A stretch of DNA of 5,203 nt, taken from Chloroflexota bacterium. GTDB taxonomy: Bacteria > Chloroflexota > Anaerolineae > Ardenticatenales > Ardenticatenaceae. The stretch's first letter is position 1. Every line of letters begins with the position of its first letter. The position numbers and the translations under genes were made by a program. Shown piece by piece: positions 1 to 5,081 of the stretch. Below the pieces are notes generated by a model. The model made no database searches. It was not told the DNA's origin and worked only from the letters and a program-made list of their open reading frames with translations. The stretch spans positions 1 to 5,203 of the forward strand of contig DOUV01000939.1 in the NCBI GenBank assembly GCA_003520455.1, read 5' to 3'.

Positions 1-199
1 CAGCCAGATCGCGCGGCCAGAACTGCGTCGCCAGCCAGGCCACCGCGACCAGGAGCGCGCCGATAACCACGCCGACGAGCGCAAACCAGCGCCCCGCCCC
101 GGCGAAGTCGGCGGGGTCGAGGTCGCCACTGGGGATGGGGAGCGTGGTGAGGAAGGCAAGAGCGCTTCGCAGCGCGCGCGAATTGGCAACAGGGAGCAT
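1..199 (-). CDS. cobS: Adenosylcobinamide-GDP ribazoletransferase (cobalamin synthase), N-terminal part
   Basis: This is the first 66 codons of a gene that runs off the window edge. The ATG at 199 gives a protein starting MLPVANSRALRSALAFLTTL, followed by PIP and, near residues 43-60, a hydrophobic stretch containing WFALVGVVIGALL. The short basic start, an FLTxLPIP motif and a WFxLVGxxIG first membrane helix are the usual opening of CobS. CobS is an integral membrane enzyme that joins adenosylcobinamide-GDP to alpha-ribazole (or its phosphate) in the last steps of cobalamin assembly. The Shine-Dalgarno is weak: only GGAA about 9 bases upstream. No other start lies close upstream in this frame, and the start matches the family. 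The gene lies downstream of cobO on the same strand, separated from it by a toxin-antitoxin remnant. The identification rests on the N-terminus only. Confidence 0.82.
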   Translation of the reverse strand, partial: MLPVANSRALRSALAFLTTLPIPSGDLDPADFAGAGRWFALVGVVIGALLVAVAWLATQFWPRDLA

Positions 200-236
200 G
201 AAGGAAGGTTCCAGGAGCAGAAAGAGTTTGTAGTGT

Positions 237-338
237 GCCGCCAGGCATGCTCTCGGAGACGGCGAGCACACTGTAGCCCGCGTCCCGCAGGGTATGGGCC
301 ACTGCCATCCCGGTGCATTCGTCTACCAGGAAGCACAC
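237..338 (-). pseudogene. Truncated DUF5615 (PIN-like) toxin gene remnant
   Basis: A GTG at 338, preceded by GAGGGAG and a 5-base spacer, opens a frame 10 bases after the DUF433 stop codon. It reads MCFLVDECTGMAVAHTLRDA and continues GYSVLAVSESMPGG. The FLVDECTG opening with its early acidic residues, and the LRxAGxxV segment, are typical of DUF5615 proteins, PIN-like putative nucleases usually encoded directly after DUF433 antitoxins. A complete member is about 110-125 residues, with later conserved Asp residues in an L(V/I)TNDKDF-type motif. Here the similarity stops after about residue 34. None of the three frames downstream of 237 restores it, and cobS begins at 199. The frame itself has no stop down to position 1, so a chimeric product is possible, but its later part only reads through cobS out of frame. 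I interpret this as a deletion remnant without nuclease activity. The family call rests on a short stretch. Confidence 0.68.
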
Positions 339-348
339 CGGGTCTCCC

Positions 349-588
349 TCAGGCCGTCGTCAGGGGGAAGACCTCTTCGTTGGCCAGCACCTGCGCCGCG
401 TAGGTCAGCGCTGCACGAATATCCTCGGGTTGTAAGCGCGGGTACGCTGCGAGAATCTCTTGCTCCTGAATGCCTTGGGTGACCATGCGGACGATCAACT
501 CCACGGGGATTCGCGTTCCGGCGATCACAGGCTTGCCGGCCATGATTCCAGGATTCAAGGTGATGCGCGGCGATAGCTGTTGGGCCAC
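349..588 (-). CDS. DUF433 family antitoxin-like protein
   Basis: This encodes a 79-residue protein, the usual size for DUF433. The core PRITLNPGIMAGKPVIAGTR is followed by IPVELIVRMVTQGIQEQEIL, AAYPRLQPEDIRAAL and TYAAQ. The GKPxIxGTRIPV motif, G-x-x-x-x-E-I-L and YPxLxxEDIxAALxYA are hallmarks of the family, which has a winged-helix-like DNA-binding fold and acts as the antitoxin partner of DUF5615 or other PIN-like toxins (VapB45-type). The GTG start at 588 was chosen because AGGAGGA (594-600) sits just upstream and because longer in-frame versions add an Arg-rich, unrelated sequence and would begin upstream of the likely promoter. The gene has its own promoter and palindrome (see 637-666 and 616-629). 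The partner toxin downstream is truncated, so this looks like an orphan antitoxin, possibly still acting as a local transcription factor. Confidence 0.92.
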   Translation of the reverse strand: MAQQLSPRITLNPGIMAGKPVIAGTRIPVELIVRMVTQGIQEQEILAAYPRLQPEDIRAALTYAAQVLANEEVFPLTTA

Positions 589-593
589 GGTCT

Positions 594-600
594 TCCTCCT
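594..600 (-). promoter_or_regulatory. Shine-Dalgarno of the DUF433 gene
   Basis: AGGAGGA on the minus strand lies 5 bases before the GTG at 588. It decides the start codon in favour of GTG-588 over upstream in-frame ATG codons, which have no comparable site. Confidence 0.8.
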
Positions 601-615
601 CAAGATTGGGACAGT

Positions 616-629
616 ATCATTGCAATGAT
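616..629. promoter_or_regulatory. Perfect 14-bp palindrome at the expected transcription start (operator candidate)
   Basis: ATCATTGCAATGAT is its own reverse complement. It lies 7 bases downstream of the candidate -10 box (637-642), so it would cover roughly the first 15 transcribed bases of the DUF433 message. It is AT-rich in a GC-rich region. A repressor bound here would block initiation, which fits the common autoregulation of toxin-antitoxin operons by the antitoxin. The palindrome is seen directly; its use as an operator is inferred. Confidence 0.6.
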
Positions 630-636
630 TGGTCGA

Positions 637-666
637 AGTGTAAAGAGTGGGTCGCGCTCCTGTCAA
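637..666 (-). promoter_or_regulatory. Sigma-70-type promoter of the antitoxin/toxin unit
   Basis: On the minus strand there is a consensus -35 box TTGACA (666-661), an 18-base spacer, and a -10 box TACACT (642-637) matching TATAAT at four of six positions, including the key first, second and last bases. The predicted start near 630 gives a leader of about 42 bases ending in a strong Shine-Dalgarno and the GTG at 588. It is the best promoter match I see in the window. Confidence 0.65.
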
Positions 667-762
667 GTAGACTGCAGAGGAGAGACGACGGGCCATGATT
701 CGCGCGCTACGACGGCGACGGCCGTGGCACCTTCTTTCACGCCACAGTGTTCCTCGTGGAGT

Positions 763-828
763 AGGGGGCGCCCCGCACCCCCTGTGGGGGGAGCCCAAGC
801 GAGGGGTACTCGCTTGGGGGTACCCCTC
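763..828. repeat. Chain of four overlapping perfect inverted repeats
   Basis: Four perfect stems follow each other: AGGGGG/CCCCCT (763-768 with 778-783), CCCCC/GGGGG (778-782 with 786-790), CCCAAGCGAG/CTCGCTTGGG (794-803 with 809-818, loop of 5) and GAGGGGTA/TACCCCTC (801-808 with 821-828). The first two share bases, and so do the last two, so within each pair only one stem can form at a time. The 10-bp stem is the strongest. The pattern could be an RNA switch or processing element, a REP-like repeat, or the footprint of a small mobile element. Confidence 0.7.
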
Positions 829-1015
829 AGGGCAGGGCGAGGCGAGGACGGCAGATCAGGGCAGCCCCGGCGGGGACAACCTTCCCACCTTCAACCGTAC
901 GGGACTCCTCCAGTGAACCAGGTACCAGGCAACATGCGGTAATCCTTCCTTCCTCTCCCCCTGCCCTCGCCAGCCCTTCTCGGAGGCCCGCTAAAACCTG
1001 ACTGCTGCTGTGATC

Positions 1016-1561
1016 TCAAAACTCGATCCCCTTGATGGCGGGCACACCCTCGTCGAAGGCGTGCTTGATCTTGCGCATCTCGGTGACCGTGTCGGCCGCC
1101 TCGACCAGCCGGGGATGGGCGTTGCGACCGGTGACGACGACGTGTTGGTGCCTGGGTCGGGACAGGATCGAGGGCAGCACTTCGTCAATGTCCAAAAACC
1201 CGTAATCGATGACGTAGTTGAGCTCATCGATGATGGCGACGTCCACCGACGGATCGGATAGCACCGCACGGCATCGCTCCCACGCGTGACGGGCGGCAGC
1301 GATGTCAATCTCCAGGGTCTCGTGCTCCCAGGTGAAGCCCTCGCCGAGGGCCTCGATGGTCAGGCTGGGCAGATGTTCCGCTGCCAGCCACTCGCCGACA
1401 TGCCAGGTATCGGGATCCTTCATGAACTGCAACATGACCACGCGCAGGCCGTGGCCGGCGGCGCGCAAGGCGAGGCCCAGGGCGGCGGTGCTCTTGCCCT
1501 TGCCGTCGCCGGTGTTGACAAGAAGGAGGCCGGGCCGACCGGTTGGGGCAGGTTCACTCAT
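1016..1561 (-). CDS. cobO: Corrinoid adenosyltransferase (cob(I)yrinic acid a,c-diamide adenosyltransferase)
   Basis: This encodes a 181-residue cytoplasmic enzyme, close in length to CobA/BtuR/CobO proteins (about 180-200). It transfers the 5'-deoxyadenosyl group of ATP to the reduced cobalt of a corrinoid, in de novo synthesis and in salvage. The order of motifs is diagnostic: P-loop NTGDGKGKST (residues 16-25), VVMLQFMK (41-48), GEGFTWE (73-79), the Walker B-like region IIDELNYVIDYGFLD (110-124), VVVTGRNAHP (141-150), and the C-terminal EMRKIKHAFDEGVPAIKGIE (161-180). The ATG at 1561 was chosen because GAGGAG (1568-1573) lies 6 bases upstream. An ATG at 1624 would add 21 residues and overlap the upstream ATPase gene. 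The gene begins 31 bases after the ECF ATPase stop, so the two are probably co-transcribed, which ties the transporter to corrinoid metabolism. All expected motifs are intact. Confidence 0.95.
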   Translation of the reverse strand: MSEPAPTGRPGLLLVNTGDGKGKSTAALGLALRAAGHGLRVVMLQFMKDPDTWHVGEWLAAEHLPSLTIEALGEGFTWEHETLEIDIAAARHAWERCRAVLSDPSVDVAIIDELNYVIDYGFLDIDEVLPSILSRPRHQHVVVTGRNAHPRLVEAADTVTEMRKIKHAFDEGVPAIKGIEF

Positions 1562-1592
1562 CGGTCTCTCCTCTGGAGCGCGGTCGATGCAC

Positions 1593-3230
1593 TCAAGCGG
1601 CTTGTCCGAGGGCATCGAGGACATCGGACACGGTGAGTAGATCCGGACGGCCGAAGAGCTTCGTGACCTGAGGCGCGAAGGCCAGCGCCCCGCTCAGCAC
1701 AGTCCGGGTCGGCCCGTCCACCGCGATCTCGCCATCGGCGAGCAGCACAGTACGATCCGCATGTTGCGCCACCAGTTCGACATCGTGGGTCACGATCAGG
1801 ATCGTGACGCCTTCGTCCCGCCAGTGGCGCAGGCCGCGCATCAGGCTCTCCTTCTGGTGAGCATCCAATCCACGGGTGGGCTCATCGAGGATGATGATTG
1901 GCGGTCGCGTCACAAGCACTGCTGCCAGTGCCACCCGCTCGCGTTGACCCGCGCTAAGGTCCCGGGGATAGGCCGCAGCGTACTCGCCCAGGCCAAAGGT
2001 CTCAAGCAGGTGTTGCGGCGCCAGCGGCGCATTGGTCTCGTCAAGGCCATGGTTGCGGAGGGTGATCAGCAACTCTTCGTAGACGGTCTCGGCGAAGAGC
2101 AGGGCGTTGGGATTCTGGGGGACATAGCCCACGTGGAGGCAGATCTCCTGGACATCCTTGCCGCTCACGTCCTCGCCGTTCACCAGCACCCGGCCCTGCC
2201 CCGGGATGACTCTCTGCAGGCCGACGAGATGCTTCAAAAGGGTGGTCTTCCCGCTGCCGTTCCGGCCGATGAGGGCAACGAACTCGCCGGCCTGGATCGT
2301 CAAGGTCACATCGCGAAGCACGACGCGATCGCCGTAGGCTGCTCGCAGGTTCTCGACCTGGATAGCCGGCACCCTCCCTGCTGGAGGCGGAGCGGGTGGT
2401 GTCACGGTTGGTGCCGGGCGGACAGCCATGGTTCGGGCAAAGGTGCGCCCCTCCTTGATGCTCAGAGGCAGCGGCTGCCAGTCAAGCCGCCGGCCCAACT
2501 CGACGACGGGCGGAGCCAGAGGGACCTCACGGAGGACGGCGCGAGTGGGGCCGAGCACGACGGGTTCGCCGTCGTTCGGAAGGTAGAGCACGCGGTCGGC
2601 GTGCTGGACAACCCGCTCGAGGCGGTGCTCGGCCAGGATGATTGTGAGGCCGAGATCGGCGTTGAGCCGTTCGAGCGCAGCCAACACCTCCTCGGCCGCC
2701 AGCGGGTCGAGCTGAGAGGTCGGCTCGTCCAGCACCAGGATTTGGGGATGCAGGGTGAGCACACTCGCGATCGCCACGCGTTGTTTTTCGCCGCCACTCA
2801 GCCTGGCGATAGCACGGCGCCGCAGATGGGCGATGCCGAGCCGGTCGAGCACCTCTTCGATGCGGAGGCGCATCGTCGCTTCGGGCAGGCCGAAATTCTC
2901 CATCGCGAAGACCAGTTCGTCTTCGACTCGGTCCACGACGAACTGGGCTTCGGGGTCCTGGGAGACGAAGCCGACGTGTCCACTGAGGTCGCGGGGCTCG
3001 ACAAGTTTGGTGTTAAGCCCCGCCACCAGGACGTTGCCGCTGAAGCAGCCGCCATAGAAGTGGGGGACCAGGCCATTAATGGCGCGCAGGAAGGTGCTCT
3101 TCCCCGCCCCACTCTCGCCCACAACCAGCAAGAACTCCGCCAGCTCGATGTCGAGTGACAGGTGACTCAGCGCTGGCGCCTTGGCCAGTGGGTAGCTGTA
3201 GGAGACGTCGTCGAAGCGAATCAGGGCCAC
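1593..3230 (-). CDS. ECF transporter ATPase, two fused ABC domains (EcfA-EcfA')
   Basis: This 545-residue protein carries two complete ABC ATPase domains, the motor of an ECF importer at the inner face of the membrane. Domain 1 (about 1-250): Walker A GESGAGKST (38-46), HFYGG (57-61), Q-loop Gln91, signature LSGGE (144-148), Walker B ILVLDEP with Glu169, switch His202. Domain 2 (about 289-520): Walker A GRNGSGKTT (322-330), Q-loop Gln372, signature LSAGQ (425-429), Walker B IIILDEP with Glu450, switch His482. A Pro-rich linker (about 271-288) joins them. Both catalytic glutamates and switch histidines are present, so both sites look competent. The fused form recalls YkoD and CbrV-type ECF ATPases. 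GTG-3230 is supported by AGGAGG (3235-3240) 4 bases upstream. The gene is followed 31 bases later by cobO. The substrate cannot be read from the ATPase; corrinoid, cobalt or another cofactor precursor are all possible. Confidence 0.94.
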   Translation of the reverse strand: MALIRFDDVSYSYPLAKAPALSHLSLDIELAEFLLVVGESGAGKSTFLRAINGLVPHFYGGCFSGNVLVAGLNTKLVEPRDLSGHVGFVSQDPEAQFVVDRVEDELVFAMENFGLPEATMRLRIEEVLDRLGIAHLRRRAIARLSGGEKQRVAIASVLTLHPQILVLDEPTSQLDPLAAEEVLAALERLNADLGLTIILAEHRLERVVQHADRVLYLPNDGEPVVLGPTRAVLREVPLAPPVVELGRRLDWQPLPLSIKEGRTFARTMAVRPAPTVTPPAPPPAGRVPAIQVENLRAAYGDRVVLRDVTLTIQAGEFVALIGRNGSGKTTLLKHLVGLQRVIPGQGRVLVNGEDVSGKDVQEICLHVGYVPQNPNALLFAETVYEELLITLRNHGLDETNAPLAPQHLLETFGLGEYAAAYPRDLSAGQRERVALAAVLVTRPPIIILDEPTRGLDAHQKESLMRGLRHWRDEGVTILIVTHDVELVAQHADRTVLLADGEIAVDGPTRTVLSGALAFAPQVTKLFGRPDLLTVSDVLDALGQAA

Positions 3231-3234
3231 GCGG

Positions 3235-3240
3235 CCTCCT
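3235..3240 (-). promoter_or_regulatory. Shine-Dalgarno fixing the GTG start of the ECF ATPase
   Basis: AGGAGG on the minus strand lies 4 bases before the GTG at 3230. The protein then starts MALIRFDDVSYSYP, the expected first strand of an ABC domain. Confidence 0.8.
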
Positions 3241-3343
3241 CAAAAAGGTGGAGATTTGGAAATGCGAGGTTGAAGGCCAACGGTCATTCCTCGGGTCGAG
3301 GACGACGCCCGGGCCCTTCAAGCTCCCATCTGCCATCTCGAGT

Positions 3344-3775
3344 CTAATCTGCGGTGGTCGGCCGTCCTTCGACGGCCCACTGGGTGAAGCCGCCACTCAG
3401 GCTCCGCACTCGTTTGAAGCCCCGCTCCATCAGGAAGGCGGCCCCATCCAGGCTGGTGATGCCGTGGTAGCAGTAGAGCACGATGTCCCGATCGGGCGGG
3501 AGCTCGGTGTAGCGGGCCGGCAGGCTGTTGAGCGGCATCAGGATGGCGCCAGGGATGTGCCGGGCCCGGTAATCCCACTGCTGGCGCACATCTACGACCA
3601 TGACCTTGCTGCCGTTGGCCAACTCAGCCTCGAACTCGGCCGGAGTGACCTCCGCGACCTCAATGCCCTCTGGCTCCGGCTCGGCCGCTGGCACGCCAGT
3701 GGGTCGAGGTGCGGATCGTTGCTCCTCTTCTGGCTTCTTCCCCAGGGTGTCTTTGAGACGGTCGAAAAATCCCAC
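3344..3775 (-). CDS. Rhodanese-domain protein, putative sulfurtransferase
   Basis: This encodes a 143-residue protein without a signal peptide. Residues 1-14 (MGFFDRLKDTLGKK) form a short amphipathic segment, residues 15-37 are a Pro/Glu-rich linker, and residues about 38-140 are one rhodanese domain: VVDVRQQWDYRARHIPGA (60-77), MPLNSLP (80-86), active-site loop YCYHGITS with candidate catalytic Cys102, and the closing LSGGFTQW (126-133). Single-domain rhodaneses hold a sulfane sulfur on this Cys and pass it to acceptors such as cyanide or thiols; the true acceptor here is unknown. The loop CYHGITS differs from the common CRxGxRS in carrying fewer basic residues. GTG-3775 was chosen for its excellent AAGGAGG; a TTG at 3793 would place that site inside the gene. 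The gene lies between ecfT (69 bases upstream) and the ATPase (113 bases downstream), an unusual place for a rhodanese. No B12 role is established for it. Confidence 0.9.
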   Translation of the reverse strand: MGFFDRLKDTLGKKPEEEQRSAPRPTGVPAAEPEPEGIEVAEVTPAEFEAELANGSKVMVVDVRQQWDYRARHIPGAILMPLNSLPARYTELPPDRDIVLYCYHGITSLDGAAFLMERGFKRVRSLSGGFTQWAVEGRPTTAD

Positions 3776-3780
3776 TGTAT

Positions 3781-3787
3781 CCTCCTT
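3781..3787 (-). promoter_or_regulatory. Shine-Dalgarno deciding the rhodanese start
   Basis: AAGGAGG on the minus strand is separated by five bases (ATACA) from the GTG at 3775. It excludes the upstream TTG at 3793 as the main start. Confidence 0.85.
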
Positions 3788-3819
3788 GGACAACAGACGA
3801 CGAAGATGAGGGGGACAAG

Positions 3820-3836
3820 ACGAAGAGCGTCTTCGT
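3820..3836. repeat. 7-bp stem-loop just after the ecfT stop
   Basis: ACGAAGA and TCTTCGT form a perfect stem with a 3-base loop, 8 bases beyond the ecfT stop codon at 3845. In the minus-strand RNA it is followed by CUUGUCC rather than a run of U, so it is not a good intrinsic terminator. It could mark a processing or stabilising site between ecfT and the rhodanese gene. Confidence 0.4.
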
Positions 3837-3844
3837 GTAAAGAA

Positions 3845-4930
3845 TCATTCTACCCAGTTTTGCGCGTCATGTCCTATTTCGTCGTCCGCCCGGTGAGGAG
3901 GCGGCATCATGAGAACTGGTAGCACCAGCAGGAGCAGGAGCATTCCAATTAACGGCTCGAATGGCGGCCAACTGAGCCGCGGGTACGGATAGAAGCGCAG
4001 CGCCGCCGGTTTGAGCCCATTGATGATCAATATGGTCCCAGCCATGGTCACGCTGGCGCCCGCCAGGACCAGGTCGCGCCGCTGCCAGGACGGGGGTCGA
4101 TACCGGCTGCGACGCGTCAGACGGCTGATGCTCCCGCGCCGCAGCCCCCAAAGGGCCAGGAGACCTCCCCCGGCGAGGAGCACCAGGCCAGCGCCGGCGT
4201 GCGCCGTGAGGGTCACGAGACCCAGGCCGGCCAGTGCGGCGAAGAGCCCACACAGGATGGCGAACGGAGGCCACACTGAGGGCTGCATCGGCTGGAGTCG
4301 CGGCCCACCGAACCCGCGACTCTCCATCGCCTCCGCGAGCTGGATCGAGCGCTCGAGCCCACTCGTCAGGAGCGGGAGGAAAAGCGGCGGCAGGTCGCGC
4401 CAGCCCCGGAAGCGGTGCCCCCGAATCATCTGGGCCTCGCGAATCTCCTCCAGCGCCGCGAGCGTCTGCGGCACGAAGGCGAGCGCGATGCTGGTGACCA
4501 GCCCGGCCTGGAAGACGAATCCCGGGACCATTCGTAGCATGGCATGATAGTCGGCAGCGAGGTTGAAGGTGCCAAAGATGGCCAGCAAAGTCACCAGGTT
4601 GAGCCCCGTCATCAGGCCGAAGATGAGCGCCTCCAGCGTAATGGGCCCGCCCAGAAGCGGCACGTGGTCCGGGACGCGCGCCAGGATGGTCGCGCCAACG
4701 TGGATCGTGAGCGCATTGAACAGGGCCGTAAACAGGATCAACAGCGGCCCCAGACGGAGAACCAGGCCCAGCCCGGGCCGGGAGGGTCCACCCGGTTTGG
4801 CTCCGCGCAGGCTCACGCCGACCCAGATCGCTGCCAGCAGCACAACAGTCAGGTAGAGCGGGTTTTGCGTCAGCAGCGCAGCCAGCAGGGCAGCCAGCCA
4901 CCACAGCAGCCAGGCGGTGGGGTGAAACAT
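3845..4930 (-). CDS. ecfT: ECF transporter transmembrane subunit EcfT (CbiQ-like)
   Basis: This 361-residue membrane protein couples the ATPase to the substrate-binding S component in an ECF importer. The N-terminus (MFHPTAWLLWWLAALLAALL, then TQNPLYL) is the typical first helix and NP-containing turn of EcfT. Further hydrophobic segments lie near 56-75, 100-123, 138-158, 222-242 and 246-262. The cytoplasmic coupling region (about 160-210) contains EEIREAQMIRG and LAEAMESRGFG, whose RG pairs (Arg170-Gly171, Arg205-Gly206) correspond to the two Ala-Arg-Gly-type motifs that dock into the ATPases. Typical EcfT proteins are about 220-280 residues; this one has an extra C-terminal part with two more predicted helices (about 287-306 and 325-343) and an acidic tail. 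An in-frame stop at 4934-4936 means no start lies further upstream; a GGTGA just before the ATG is a modest ribosome site. The matching fused ATPase follows after the rhodanese gene. Confidence 0.93.
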   Translation of the reverse strand: MFHPTAWLLWWLAALLAALLTQNPLYLTVVLLAAIWVGVSLRGAKPGGPSRPGLGLVLRLGPLLILFTALFNALTIHVGATILARVPDHVPLLGGPITLEALIFGLMTGLNLVTLLAIFGTFNLAADYHAMLRMVPGFVFQAGLVTSIALAFVPQTLAALEEIREAQMIRGHRFRGWRDLPPLFLPLLTSGLERSIQLAEAMESRGFGGPRLQPMQPSVWPPFAILCGLFAALAGLGLVTLTAHAGAGLVLLAGGGLLALWGLRRGSISRLTRRSRYRPPSWQRRDLVLAGASVTMAGTILIINGLKPAALRFYPYPRLSWPPFEPLIGMLLLLLVLPVLMMPPPHRADDEIGHDAQNWVE

Positions 4931-4952
4931 CGGTCACCACACGTGCAGACGG

Positions 4953-4976
4953 GGAGCGCCCTGGTTGGGCCGCTCC
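4953..4976. repeat. Stem-loop in the ecfT leader
   Basis: GGAGCG-CCC and GGG-C-CGCTCC form a 9-bp stem with one bulged base and a 5-base loop, 22 bases upstream of the ecfT start. There is no T-run, so it is not an intrinsic terminator. The surrounding 151-base gap (4931-5081) holds no recognisable riboswitch. Confidence 0.5.
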
Positions 4977-5081
4977 TCTACTGAAGATCGAGTTTGCGCC
5001 GCCATTGTGCTCCCTGCTACGCTTGAGGCGAGACACAGCACATCACCTGTTGAGGCACCCATACTCGGATCAGGAGAGCCC

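Larger units (their letters stand above)
589..1015. other. Non-coding gap between cobO and the DUF433 gene
   Basis: This 427-base stretch has no credible gene: the open frames crossing it are Arg/Pro/Gly-rich and lack a ribosome site or family resemblance. From the cobO end it holds a 20-base pure pyrimidine tract on the plus strand (943-962), a small GC hairpin on the minus strand with a CCCCG/CGGGG stem (near 870-880), the chain of overlapping inverted repeats at 763-828, a stem GTGGC/GCCAC (724-728 with 741-745), and finally the promoter and palindrome of the antitoxin gene. I looked for a cobalamin riboswitch, expected near cob genes, and did not find the B12-box core. There is no hairpin with a T-run to end the cobO transcript. 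Confidence 0.6.

Noticed and set aside
589..798. N-terminal extension of the DUF433 protein to an ATG at 798
   Set aside because: The added 70 residues are Arg-rich and cover the inverted repeats, promoter and palindrome. The GTG at 588 has a strong Shine-Dalgarno and gives the normal family length.
943..962. 20-base pyrimidine tract on the plus strand (purine on the minus strand)
   Set aside because: It could form unusual DNA structure, but without conservation or a nearby function it is best read as a low-complexity spacer.
589..1015. Cobalamin riboswitch in the spacer downstream of cobO, or a second one before ecfT (4931-5081)
   Set aside because: Both regions are plausible by context and hold stems, but the B12-box core (GCCACUG-like) and the conserved internal segments could not be found in the right order on either strand.
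1562..1624. Longer CobO start at 1624
   Set aside because: It would overlap the end of the ATPase gene and adds residues unlike the family. The ATG at 1561 has GAGGAG at the right distance.
1761..3158. Plus-strand open frame of 465 codons
   Set aside because: It is antisense to the fused ABC ATPase, whose two full motif sets prove the coding strand. The plus-strand product has no family features and no ribosome site; long antisense frames are common in GC-rich genes.
3288..3302. 6-bp inverted repeat TCCTCG/CGAGGA between the rhodanese and ATPase genes
   Set aside because: It is short, has no T-run and is not placed near a promoter; it is within what chance gives at this GC content.
3820..3836. 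Intrinsic terminator after ecfT
   Set aside because: The hairpin is short and the following bases on the minus strand are CTTGTCC, without a T-run.
3155..3922. Plus-strand open frame of 255 codons
   Set aside because: It runs antisense across the rhodanese gene and two gaps, has low-complexity composition and no recognisable domain.
4934..5010. tRNA-like stretch suggested by a TTCAGTAGAG-type D-arm sequence
   Set aside because: There is no T-arm with GGTTCGAATCC, no matching acceptor ends and no anticodon stem in register.
3867..5036. Minus-strand open frame of 389 codons overlapping ecfT
   Set aside because: Although longer than ecfT, it is Arg/Pro/Gly/Ala-rich, without membrane helices or motifs. 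The ecfT frame has the N-terminal, coupling and helix features of its family.
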